The translations under genes were made by a program, and so were the position numbers. From Zantedeschia hybrid cultivar (lineage: Eukaryota; Streptophyta; Magnoliopsida; Alismatales; Araceae), in NCBI GenBank assembly GCA_030544215.1, contig JARZZO010000003.1:46234045-46298044 (forward strand): a DNA stretch of 64,000 nucleotides, in the 5' to 3' direction. Each line of letters starts with the position of its first letter. The stretch's first letter is position 1. Shown here one piece after another: positions 47,984-58,970 of the stretch. The notes beneath the pieces were generated by a model that searched no databases, was not told the origin of the DNA, and saw only the letters and a program-made list of their open reading frames with translations.

Positions 47984-49156
47984 AGTTGATAGATGTTTCG
48001 TTTGCTTGCTCTTTTAAGGGTTCTGTCTGACATTAGTTCTTTTCCATTTTATGATGCTTCATTTTTATGGCATGTATGTTTTATTTTTGCTTCTATTTAG
48101 TGGATATTCTATTGCTACTTCTCTTGTTGACTGTATGGCATCTAACTTTAATTCATATTTGGAGTTTGTTTCTTTTCATTCATATACACTGAAAATTGAT
48201 ATTGTTTCTTGTCATTTGTTCTTACAGGTGGTGCGCAAATATGGTTGGAATGCTTCTTTCTTACACAAACACTCAGATAGCAGGACGGCATAATTGCAAC
48301 CCTATACCGATTGCACATTTGGGTAGTAGGAAGGCATACGTGCAACCCTACCCAAATATGTCGTCGGATATTATGAGGGCATGATTGCAACCCTATCTGA
48401 ATGTTGTAATATATGGACAATGATGAAGAAAGAAGTAGTGAGTCTATTGGTTGGATGGCTTTTAAGCAACCCCAATAGATGATGAAACAATTTTTTCCTG
48501 AGTCCATCTTAAATTTCCTTATAAATATACGTATGTGTGAATGTGGTAGAGGTTGCATGAGCCTCATGTGATTTCATGCTATTAGAATAAAGATTAAATG
48601 TCAATTGACTGAAATGTGGTAATGGTTTGGAGGTTGCATGAGCCTCAATTGATTTCATGCCATTTAGAATTTGAAGAAGTATTTGGTGAGCTGTGAACTG
48701 CTCGGATGGTGAGAAAAATATTTTGCAGCTACTTAATTCTAGACTTTTAGCCTGAGGCTAGAGGGCTGTTGGTAGTAGTTTGAAATTTTGCTTCCATCAC
48801 TTATTTTTTGCCTAGTATTATCTTTCATCTTAGTGTGTTCGTGTTCTTCAGAAAACCCATAGCATAATTTCAGCGCTCAGCCCTGGTTACACGTATCAGT
48901 AAGTACTGCAAGATCAATTTTCCATGATATTGATGGCAAAGATGTTACCTCAACTGCACCTACCTCTACTGCACCTAGTTTGTATATACTAACTTAGCTT
49001 TGTCATTTCTGCTGCCTTGATCTAATGTTGTTTGGCCTCTTTGTGAATTTCAAGGATGACAGATTTTCAGATTAGTCCACAGTTCTGACTGTAAACAAAT
49101 GATGAGTTTGTTCTTCTGGATTGTAGCCTTTCAATATTATCTTAAAGGGTTCTATT
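47984..49156 (+). other. H sequence downstream of the transposase
   Basis: AT-rich, no gene recognised. Around 48285-48395 a GCAACCCTA word recurs three times at about 50-60 base spacing, and GGTTGCATGAGCCTCA occurs at 48549 and 48631. Probably the transposase 3' untranslated region and filler. Confidence 0.4.
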
Positions 49157-49161
49157 CCCAC

Positions 49162-51453
49162 TGTAACGACCCGCCACCCTATAATCGGAGATCCGATTAC
49201 TAAATGGGTACCGAATCATTAATTTGGGACCAAACTAGGATCTAGTAAGTCTGGGAAATAAATAATAAACTAAGCTAAACGTTCACATCGCATTGAATTG
49301 AAAGTGCAGGAAATTAAAATTATTACAATGCGACTCAATTACAGCAAATAATTACATACTCCAGCTGAAAGGAAATAATTAAACATACAGGCCAGAAAAT
49401 AAATGACAACTACATCGGGGCATACCCCGGAACAACTGCCGAAGAAGCACAACACACGGCCGCACACGCCGCTCTAAGTCTGCTGGGAGTCCTCACCTGA
49501 AAACCGCAGGGGTGAGTCTCAAGAACAAGACTCAGTAGGGATCCTTCGATCCCCACTGCCCACGCACACACCCACAAGTGTAAAGTACAGCTAACGGTGA
49601 AGTAACAAGTGTAGTGGCAAGTACAATTCCTAATTCTCTACGTGAGAATACATGCAATCGCAGTTATAATAATCATGCACATTCTAAACCAGCCGTTAGA
49701 AAATCTACAACCATCATCTCGATAGAACTCACCGACCGTGCAAACAACGGTGGGGAAAACCTCGACCCGCTGAGACCAAGAAGTAGCCCCTCGGATAGCA
49801 CGTTCGCTACTCCGGCCCAACTGGCTCAGGTGACTACCCCTTCCCCCAGCATGAGTGACTCTCCGAATGTACCACTCCGACACCGGTACTAGCTGACCCC
49901 GGGGTTCACCAGGTGACCCTCTCTCACTAGGCGTCACCCCGCCCACGCCCCCACCGGCGCTGTGCTCACGCCCCCACCAGCACAGGGTGATAAAGCGCTA
50001 CAATGTCACTCCAGGTCCACAGTAACTGAAAACCCAACACAGTGCGATCCGGTCACGTGAAAAGTCCGCGATCGCATAACACACATAGAACCATCCGATC
50101 ATGAGGAATCCATCTCTATCGGGTGCACTAAAACATGTGCTAATCATCTAACTAGCAGTATGAACACGTTTTACTGGCATGCATTAGTGAGATTCTGTCT
50201 TGAATCGCGTCGACCGAGGTCGACGCCATTCAAGCTCCATGTACAGGTTTATATAAATCAGTCTTCAGATTCTGGCCTTAAAAGGCGTCGACATCCCCAG
50301 ACGCCATTCAACATAAAAATCCGGAATTTCCAAGAGCTTTATTCAGGGGATTTCTGTGGTTAAAACGCGTCATGGACGCCTGACGTCATTCAAAAATGCG
50401 TCGTTTACCCATGACGCCATTTAGCCACAGATTCTCCGACCTGGCAGTCTGCCTGTCAGTCGATTCCTGTCTAAAAGGCGTCGTGATGGCCCGACGCCCT
50501 TCAAAAAGGCGTCGTCCATGCACGACGTCTTTCAGCCCCAGGAACCAGGAACGCCCTAAACCCGAGGGCTCCCTAACCAACCCCAAATATCCCCAAAAAT
50601 CATTCAAACTGGAGGGGAAAAGAAGAGCAAGACAATTCATAGGCAAACACCCCCATAGAGAACCTAAACATGCTCGTTCTAACCCCTAAAACCGAAGATC
50701 TACCACATGCATATCGAGGAAAACATGATTTAAACACAATGCTACAGGGAACGTCACCCTACCGGACACTCGAACTCCACCAAGCTCCACGCCGTTCACC
50801 CTTCTCGCCCCACGCCGCCGCCGGTACCACCGTGGTCGTCCTTGCTCCACCGTGACGTCGGCCGCCGTCTGGAGAGTAGAACGCCGCAGTGGAAGTGGAG
50901 GTCGTAGTGGTATGAGTTAGGTAGAGGATGGAGTGGAGGGAGAGGCGAAATGGTGGGAGGAAAAGAGGGAGGAGGAGGTGGTCGCCGCCGGTCGCCGGAG
51001 GAGGAGGAGAGAGGGAGAGTAGGAGAAAATGAGGGAAAGAAGGAGGGCTCGCGGGGGTAACCAGGAACTGGCTAAAACGCGTCGACATCCACGGACGCCT
51101 ATCAGTTGACAAGACGGCCGCTCTGACAAGATTCTGAAACGCGTCGTCCTACGCAGACGCCATTCAGACAACTTGTCAGGGCCGTACTCTAACACACCCA
51201 GAGTCGCAGTCTGAAAGGCGTCGTCCTTCGCAGACGCCGTTCAGACGACCTAACAGGGCCGTACCCACGCGGCCCAAGGCCAACCCCCGCGGCACCCACG
51301 TGGCAGCACCTGAAACGCGTCTGCCAAGGTGGACGCCGTTCAAAATGCGTCGCCAGGTCCTGACGCGATTCAACTCAGAACTACCGCCCCCCACAAAGGT
51401 TAGAACAACAGGGTCTGACCCGAAACCCGGATCCGAAAGTCTCGATCCTTACA
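49162..51453 (-). mobile_element. R4: solo LTR of family R inside H
   Basis: A 2292-bp element, inverted: starts TGTAACGACCC, ends CGATCCTTACA. Perfect 5-bp duplication CCCAC at 49157-49161 and 51454-51458. Hairpin clusters at about 50199-50534 and 51071-51374 mirror R1's. Coding-looking frames inside (for example 50396-51195) are compositional and shared with R1 only as LTR sequence. Confidence 0.94.
50199..51374. repeat. R4 hairpin arrays
   Basis: Same inverted repeats as in R1, in two clusters with a gap at 50535-51070. Examples start at 50199 (arms CTTGAATCGCGTC and GACGCCATTCAAG), 50280, 50464, 51121 and 51310. About twelve copies by eye. Confidence 0.85.
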
Positions 51454-51458
51454 CCCAC

Positions 51459-52467
51459 CTTTTATTATAAGGAAAATATTAAGCTATGGCCTCAGTCACC
51501 TGTTGGCTCTTCAAACTTTTGTGAATAACATTTTGTTTGCTTTCAAATTTGATCTGTCATGGTACTTGAAATTTGTAATGAGTAAAGTATCCTGATTGAG
51601 TAATTCAATATCATTAACTGGATTTTAGTCTACAAGAGACCCATAGCTGAAAAGAGTCAGCATCAACAAGATTAGATAGTCATTTGGGATTTTCCACAGC
51701 ACTCATGTTAAATTACATTGCATCAGGAAGAGCAGACGGTGGTATAGGAGTTTTCTTAGCCCTCATGTAAAATTACATTGACTTTGTAAACCATTGGTCC
51801 TGTGTCGTGTACTAAATTATGGACCCTGTATTTGTTGATGAGTCTCATAGGATGTTCATGATATATCAGTGTTTAGAGTGTGATGGGGGACAGAGGAAGA
51901 AGTCGGGGGGTTTGGAGAGACTACTGGTGTCGCACCGATAGTGGGGAGGCCTCCAACATCACACCGGCAGCACTTTTGGAGTCATTTATGTATAGTCGTT
52001 CTTGTTTTTAGTATTTCTTTTGTTTTTCCCCTTTTGGGAATTGTTCGCATGTTATCATCTTTTGCTATGACTCACTTTTTTCCCCTCACATACCTTGTTC
52101 TATATGATTTCTTCTTGTTAAGGGCAATATTTCTAAAAGCTTGCTTCATTAATGTCTATGTAACAGGAAGCAGGTTTTGTGGAATGCCTTTCTAAATTAA
52201 ATTCTAATTGCATCATAATTTCTTCAACCTTTGTTCTTTTATTCTCATTTTATGTGGTTCATATATTGAAGCAGTACAGAGGTGTTTAGTAAATACATTG
52301 CATTTCCAGATTTGTTTCTGTTGCATAGTCAGAGATCAACCTAATCCATGTGGTTAGAATTTTGACAGTAGTAATTTCAGATATTGCGGAGATCTCACTT
52401 ATTATCATGTACTCTACTGTTTCTGGTTTATAGTCAGTAACGACCAAAATGTTTTTATTGCATGCAG
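51459..52467 (+). other. H filler before the PREP fragment
   Basis: No gene recognised. It ends in a pyrimidine-poor but plausible splice acceptor (GCATGCAG at 52460-52467), so part of it is probably intron sequence captured together with the next exon. Confidence 0.45.
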
Positions 52468-52890
52468 CATATCTTGATCAGTTCGATGAGAGCCCTGTAC
52501 CTAATGAATCAAAGGTTCAACCTCAAAAACTCTTTTTGGAACCAGTTAGGATAATTGAGAAATATCCTTCTGGTGAATGTCATGATAATCAAAAGAAACA
52601 CATGGTCTGTCTAAACTGGTTACTATCAGATCAGTCATTAGACTTGGAAACTGAGCTAACCCTTGGGTTTCTGGATCACCTTTTATTCGGAACACCTGCT
52701 TCTCCACTTAGAAGGATCCTCCTAGAAAGTAGGTTAAGAGATGCTATTGTTGGTGGTGGAGTGGAAGATGAACTACTCCAACCTCAGTTCAGCATTGGGC
52801 TAAAAGGTGTATCTGAGGATGATATTAAAAAAGTAGAGGAGTTGATAATGAACACTCAGAAATTTAGCAGATGATGGTTTTGATCCGATC
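52468..52890 (+). pseudogene. PREP: Captured presequence protease exon fragment
   Basis: After a splice-acceptor-like GCATGCAG, a frame of about 130 residues matches the C-terminal half of plant presequence protease (PreP, M16C zinc metalloprotease that degrades targeting peptides in mitochondria and plastids). Diagnostic runs are SPVPNESKVQPQKLF, KKHMVCLNWLLSDQ, LDLETELTLGFLDHLLFGTP, ASPLRRILLESRL and VEDELLQPQFSIGLKGV. An extra T near 52862 shifts the frame; in the shifted frame LADDGFDP continues before homology ends around 52887. The catalytic HXXEH part is not present. The fragment lies between H's ends on H's coding strand, so it looks like host sequence carried by the transposon rather than a gene. 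Confidence 0.85.
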
Positions 52891-53200
52891 CGACCCGGAC
52901 CGACCCGGCCGACCATGGTTCCTCCTACATTCAAAGTACTTAGAATGATCTGAATCCTTCCTCTTCTTAGAATTAATGAAAAAGGTTATTATTTCTGCTT
53001 CATTTGTTTTTTCAGCAACATCGTCATTTGCATTGCCTATGATTCTTTCTTGCTTCTTGTGAATTATAAAGTAAGCATGAAATATATCAATCACAGTGGC
53101 TAGGAGATCTTTGATTTTTACAAATGAATGGCATGATCGACCTGCTGGATCCTATGCTTTTGATATTATCTTCCTTAGGGAAAAATGAATCTGTCTATGT

Positions 53201-53295
53201 TATCGGTCATTTTTTTGTGATTGAAGTTTTCTCTGGACTAGATGCATTATCAGTCATTTTTTTTGTGATTGAAGTTTTCTATGGACTAGATGCAT
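53201..53295. repeat. Two-copy 47/48-bp tandem repeat
   Basis: 53201-53247 and 53248-53295, each TATCRGTCATTTTTTTGTGA..GAAGTTTTCT.TGGACTAGATGCAT, differing by three bases. Confidence 0.9.
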
Positions 53296-53466
53296 GGATT
53301 AATATCAGGAACTTTCAGAAATGGTCTTATCAAGGTTGTTAGCTGGTCACTACAAATGACTTAAGTAGCACCTGCATCCTGAGTACAGTTGCCCACTACC
53401 AGTCTCTGGAAAAGCCAATATCAGATGATTAACGCTGAGCTTACATGATGTGGAGAGCTACATGGT

Positions 53467-54447
53467 TTGAGTTTCCCCAACACAAGCAGGGTTCTCTCCA
53501 AAAGAAAACGAATCAAGGCTGAGGGCCACCCGTTTTGTCCTTTTGCTGGAAGGTATTGCATGGATTATTGTGGCTTCATGAGCCCTATGGGCTGTGGTAT
53601 GATATTATGGACCTTAAACCCATTGTTCAGAACTGCGAGTGAAGCAAACTATGCATTTTCTGATATAGGGGCCTTTAGGATATCAGTTGAAGGATACTAC
53701 TTAGAAGTGCAGGGAGTATTGTGACTTGGAAAGAAAGTGTTTGGTTCGATGTAAAATGCTAAATTGTCATTTAGTTGTTCCAATTTACATGACTCTCCAG
53801 TGTTGGGCCTGGTTAAACCTTAATCCTTGTACATTGTTTTTGAATAGGATGAAGAAGTTTCCACATGCATTGTTTTTCTCCTCAATGTGTATCTTGAATA
53901 AATGAAGAAATCACATCACAGACTAAGTATTGTCCTCTGTGAATCTGATCGAGAAGGTAACATCTAAAATCTTCAGATCTTGTAATTAATAACCAACCAA
54001 AATGTTTTTTTTTTTGTGAGTTAAATTGTTCGTTATTCTTGCAGACCCAACAAGCTGAAAGCAGAAAGCCGGCATTTAGATGGCTGGGTTTGGATGGAGA
54101 GCCACAGAATGATGTTAGTTGTTGTCGTTCCAACTGTGAAACAATTGAATAAACGGGTGTTTGGTTCAGATATCACCAATACGGATTTTAAGCGGAGGAA
54201 GCCAATCCCTTCAGCACGGAGTAGAAGTGAGATTATCAAGGAATGCAATCTGACAGCGCAGAAGCAGCTGCAGTGGTCAAGAGGTCATGTTTTTGGTCCA
54301 TTCCGTCCTGCTGGGGTAGCCAGAGGAGAAAAGGATACGGAGTTGACACATGAAAAGAGGGCTTGTATCATTTATTTCTCCATCTTTGGCTATGCAAATT
54401 TTAATAGTCCGTATCCTAGGGAGTCGTACTATATTCAGATGTTTTGA
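53467..54447 (+). other. H filler with two unidentified open frames
   Basis: Frames at 53467-53724 (85 codons) and 54094-54447 (117 codons). The second overlaps, in another frame, a splice-acceptor-led stretch at 54045-54151 that reads TQQAESRKPAFRWLGLDGEP and ends at TAA. I recognise none of them. Composition is more exon-like than the flanks, so one or more could be further captured host-gene pieces. Confidence 0.35.
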
Positions 54448-55183
54448 AACGTTTAGCATCAACTTTAGTTGATTGCCATTTTGTAACAAAATTTTATGTC
54501 ACAACATCCGTCCATGTTCATTGTCACCAACAGTGATGCTATGATTTGTATGATTACGATATTTGATAATTATTATCTTTGGTTTTGAAGTTTTGCACAG
54601 AACCTGGTGTTCTTCATGTCATCACCACACCATTGAGGCATTGCATTGATTATTAAATTGCTTTCAAATACCACTTATGAAAATGGCACAGTTGCTGGTC
54701 CGATGTTAAATAGCATATGTTATACTGTTTTTTTACAGAAATTATCGTATCTAGAGGAATGACAGTCAAGTGATTGCTTCTGTAGAAAGATTGCCAAGGC
54801 AGAGTGTTCGTTTGAATAGGATGACTTATATATTATTTTTTTCCCTTTTGTTTATCATTACATGTATTATATATTATTATATTTAAATGTTACATTGTAT
54901 ACCTGCAACAATGAAAGTGAACAATTATATCAATAAGCATAGAATAACATTTATTAGTTGTTATTCTATCAAATTGGGATAGTATGTAGTGGGATAAGAA
55001 GGGTAATTTTGACATAAAAAGGTACCTCTTTTATCTCTTATTCCCCCTTTGCAGTCAAAGCAATTAGAATAACTTATTCTTCAACTCATATTCTAGCTTG
55101 AATTGATACCCCTTACCAAATCAAAACACTCCTTATTTTAGAATAAGCTATCCCGCATAACTTATTCTAGAATAAGCAATCCC
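54448..55183 (+). other. H right subterminal region
   Basis: AT-rich with no gene. From about 54935 it carries repeated GAATAA/TTATTC words on both strands (54941, 54960, 55067, 55077, 55135 and 55164), resembling the left subterminal region 41977-42150. These are probable binding sites for the element's own proteins, by analogy with the superfamily. Confidence 0.55.
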
Positions 55184-55199
55184 GCAAACAAAGTGAGGC
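55184..55199 (-). repeat. H right terminal inverted repeat
   Basis: The minus strand reads GCCTCACTTTGTTTGC. It is followed on the plus strand by TAA and the uninterrupted continuation of G's repeat unit 1. Confidence 0.9.
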
Positions 55200-55202
55200 T
55201 AA

Positions 55203-56430
55203 AGTTATTGATTATCTCTCTATTCTATTTCAGGAGGTTTAATGGAATTGAAAGTCTTCTTCGGCCCTCTAGTAGTCGAGAACCATGCTCGCTATGGCTA
55301 CCTGGCAGTACCCATGGCATTCGGGATCTTCTCTCCCGTTATTGGTTTTCCGAATTTTCTCGGGGTGGTCTTCGTACAACCCAATATTATTTATGATATA
55401 CCTTAAGCGCAAGTAGTCAGCTGTTGTACTATTCATAGTGATGTTGCATCATCTTCAAGACGATATCAGGGGAGTTTCCGAAAAAGCCAAAATCTCCAAT
55501 TCAAATTAAAGGCAGTTTCTGCACATTGGTCCAGGACCAAAAAATCAATTCTTGTTGGAAGCCTGCGAATCTTTTGGATGGCAGCAGAGTTGATACTTCC
55601 AAAGACCGATTGGTTTCAAATGTTCCAAGTCAAAACTCATTTCAGGTCTTTGAAGACATTGACAAAGAAAGGATAAAAAATGAAAGGAAAGCAGAAGAAA
55701 AAGCTAAGGTTCAGATGTCTAAAAGCAAGAAAGAAGCCCCAAACCAACTTATTGGCATAGGACAAAACACTGTCAAGAGCCACCAGTGAAGCAAATATGG
55801 GTGCCTAAATATAAGGAAAAGCAATATGCACAAGAAAAATCAAAGCCGGTCTTTCAGTCACAAAGGCGGCAAATATGGAAACCAATTCAAAAGCAGGTGC
55901 CTCATGTTGAGTGGCCAAAGAGAAAGAAATCAAGCGAAAGATATGAAAATCGTAAGCCAAAGAAGCCCTCAGAATCATCTATATTCCGAAGGCTGCAATC
56001 AAAGCTTCCTTCTGCAAGGAGATCGGCAAAATTCACCCAAGGAAGCTTGATGGTTTATTCATGTCATACTATCAACAAGTATGGGGCACTCCCAGAAGAT
56101 CCAGAAAAAACCAAAGACTTAGCCTCAAGGCCGGGTCTAGTTACCCGAAGAATGCAAGCGGCAGCCCTAGTTGCCCAAACTTTTCCTACTCTCTTGGAAA
56201 ACATTGATCAAGAAGTAAAGCTATCTACAAATGTCATCGAAGCATCAGGAGAGGCTCCTCCCACACCAGCAGAGCAGCAACCCTTACAGTAAAATCAATC
56301 GGAAAAAAGAAACAGAACCAAGCAAAACGCAGCTATTCATGCAAGAAATTGAGTTGTTGAAAAAGCAATTAAAAGAAAAAGATGCACAAATGTAGGGGGT
56401 AGGATGGGCTGGTAAGGAAGGAGGTGCTCG
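55203..56430 (+). pseudogene. G 1273-bp repeat, unit 1, right part (gag 5' region)
   Basis: Remaining 1228 bases of unit 1. Open pieces: 55242-55440 in one frame, 55526-55789, and 55786-56292 (IWVPKYKEKQYAQEKSKPVF ... TFPTLLENIDQEVKLS). The last is the longest and is present in all three units. It is basic and Gln-rich and resembles the variable N-terminal gag region of Tat/Ogre-type gypsy elements; no named domain. It ends LQ-stop, followed in other frames by a coiled-coil-like LLKKQLKEKDAQ. Confidence 0.75.
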
Positions 56431-57703
56431 CTTCATCTTCTCGTCGGAAGAATAAGGATAACACTCATTCTTTGAAGTTATTGATTATCTCTCTGTTCTA
56501 TTTCAGGAAATTTAATGGAATCAAAAGTCTTCTTCGGCCCTCTAGTGGTCGAGAACCATGCTCGCTATGGCTACCTAGTGGTACCCATGGCATTCAGGAG
56601 CTTCCTTCCCGTTATTGGTTTTCTGAATTTTCTCGGGGTGGTCTTCATGCAACCCAATATTATTTATGATATACTTCAAGCGCAAGTAGTCAGCTGCTGC
56701 ACTATTCACAGTGATGTTGCATCATCTTCAAGATGATATCAGGAGAGTTTCCGAAAAGGCGAAAATCCCCAATTCAAATCAAAGGCAGTTTCTGCACATT
56801 GGTCCATGACCAAAAATTCAATTCTTGTTGGAAAACTGCGAATCTTTTTAGATGGCAGCAGAGTTGATACTTCCAAAGATCGACTGGTTCCAAATGTTCC
56901 AGTTCAAAACTCATTCTAGGTCTTTGAAGACATTGACAAAGAAGGATAAAAAATGAAAGGAAAGCAGAAGAAAAAGCTAAGGTTCAGATGTCTAAAAGCA
57001 AGAAAGAAGCCCCAAACCAACTTATTGGCATAGGACAAAACACTGTCAAGAGCCACCAGTGAAGCAAATATGGGTGCCTAAATATAAGGAAAAGCAATAT
57101 GCACAAGAAAAATCAAAGCCGGTCTTTCAGTCACAAAGGCGTCAAATATGGAAACCAATTCAAAAGCAGGCGCCTCATGTTGAGTGGCCAAAGAGAAAGA
57201 AATCAAGCGAAAGATATGAAAATCGTAAGCCAAAGAAGCCCTCAGAATCATCTATATTCCGAAGGCTGCAATCAAAGCTTCCTTCTGCAAGGAGATCGGC
57301 AAAATTCACCCAAGGAAGCTTGATGGTTTATTCATGTCATACTATCAACAAGTATGGGGCACTCCCAGAAGATCCAGAAAAAACCAAAGACTTAACCTCA
57401 AGGTCGGGTCTAGTTACCCGAAGAATGCAAGCGGCAGCCCTAGTTGCCCAAACTTTTCCTACTCTCTTGGAAAACATTGATCAAGAAGTAAAGCTATCTG
57501 CAAATGTCATCGAAGCATCAGGAGAGGCTCCTCCAACACCAGCAGAGCAGCAACCCTTACAGTAAAATCAATCGGAAAAAAGAAACAGAACCAAGCAAAA
57601 CGCAGCTATTAATGCAAGAAATTGAGTTGTTGAAAAAGCAATTAAAAGAAAAAGATGCACAAATGTAGGGGGTAGGATGGGCTGGTAAGGAAGGAGGTGC
57701 TAG
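56431..57703 (+). pseudogene. G 1273-bp repeat, unit 2
   Basis: Full-length second copy; its main frame is at 57059-57565. It differs from unit 1 at scattered positions and small indels. It contains CATTCTTTGAAGTTATTG at the site where H sits in unit 1, the empty site. Confidence 0.9.
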
Positions 57704-58970
57704 CTTCATCTTCTCGTCGGAAGAATAAGGATAACACTCATTCTTTGAAGTTATTGATTATCTCTCTGTTCTATTTCAGGAAATTTAATGGAATCGAAAG
57801 TCTTCTTCGGTCCTCTAGTGGTTGAGAACCATGCTCGCTATGTCTACCTAGTGGTACCCATGGCATTCAGGAGCTTCCCTCCCGTTATTGGTTTTCTGAA
57901 TTTTCTCGGGGTGGTCTTCATGCAACCCAATATTATTTATGATATACTTCAAGCGCAAGTAGTCAGCTGCTGCACTATTCACAGTGATGTTGCATCATCT
58001 TCAAGATGATATCAGGGGAGTTTCCGAAAAGGCGAAAATCCCCAATTCAAATCAAAGGCAGTTTCTGCACATTGGTCCATGACCAAAAAATCAATTCTTG
58101 TTGGAAACCTGCGAATCTTTTTAGATGGCAGCAGAGTTGATACTTCCAAAGATCGACTGGTTCCAAATGTTCCAGTTCAAAACTCATTCTAGGTCTTTGA
58201 AGACATTGACAAAGAAGCATAAAAAATGAAAGGAAAGCAGAAGAAAAAGCTAAGGTTCAGATGTCTAAAAGCGAGAAAGAAGCCCCAAACCAACTTATTG
58301 GCATAGGACAAAACACTATCAAGAGCCACCAGTGAAGCAAATATGGGTGCCTAAATATAAGGAAAAGCAATATGCACAAGAAAAATCAAAGCCGGTCTTT
58401 CAGTCACAAAGGCGGCAAATATGGAAACCAATTCAAAAGCAGGCGCCTCATGTTGAGTGGCCAAAGAGAAAGAAATCAAGTGAAAGATATGAAAATCGTA
58501 AGCCAAAGAAGCCCTCAGAATCATCTATATTCCGAAGGCTGCAATCAAAGCTTCCTTCTGCAAGGAGATCGGCAAAATTCACCCAAGGAAGCCTTATGGT
58601 TTATTCATGTCATACTATCAGCATGTATGGGGCACTCCCAGAAGATCCAGAAGAAATCAGAGACTTAGCCTCAAGGCCGGGTCTAGTTCCCCGAAGAATG
58701 CAAGCGGCAACCCTAGTTGCCCAAAATTTTCTTACTCTCTTAAAAAACATTGATGAAGAAGCAGAGCTATCTGCAAATGTCATCGAAGCATCAGGAGAGG
58801 CTCCTCCCATACCAGCAGAGCAGCAACCCTTACAGCAAATCAATCAGAAAAAAGAAGCAGAACCAAGCATAATTCAGCTATTAATGCAAAAAATTGAGTT
58901 GTTGAAAAAATAGTTAAAAGAAAAAGATGCCCAAGTGCAAGGGGCAGGATGGGCTGGTAAGGAAGGAGGT
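57704..58970 (+). pseudogene. G 1273-bp repeat, unit 3, joined to gag
   Basis: Third copy. Its main frame, 58332-58913, is longest because the stop after LQ is absent, and it reads on into the coiled-coil segment (IIQLLMQKIELLKK) before a TAG at 58911-58913. Similarity with the other units ends at AAGGAAGGAGGT (58970), where unit 3 continues into capsid-region gag. So the ancestral order was unit 3 plus gag, and units 1 and 2 are extra copies. Confidence 0.88.

Larger units (their letters stand above)
41961..55199 (+). mobile_element. H: PIF/Harbinger DNA transposon, 13.2 kb
   Basis: Terminal inverted repeats GCGTTACTTTGTTTGC (left) and, inverted, GCCTCACTTTGTTTGC (right), 14 of 16 alike; 3-bp target duplication TAA (41958-41960, 55200-55202), as is typical of PIF/Harbinger. 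It encodes the superfamily's usual pair, a Myb/SANT-like protein and a DDE transposase, both apparently intact, plus a small hybrid-binding-domain ORF. Without the nested solo LTR R4 it is about 10.9 kb, long for the superfamily because of the captured and repeated filler (LINE 3' end, minisatellite, PREP gene fragment). Subterminal regions are rich in GAATAA/TTATTC words on both sides. The empty site survives in G's repeat units 2 and 3. Confidence 0.95.

Noticed and set aside
52449..52874. A functional presequence protease gene
   Set aside because: Only one exon-sized piece without the catalytic HXXEH region, ending in a frameshift, inside a transposon.
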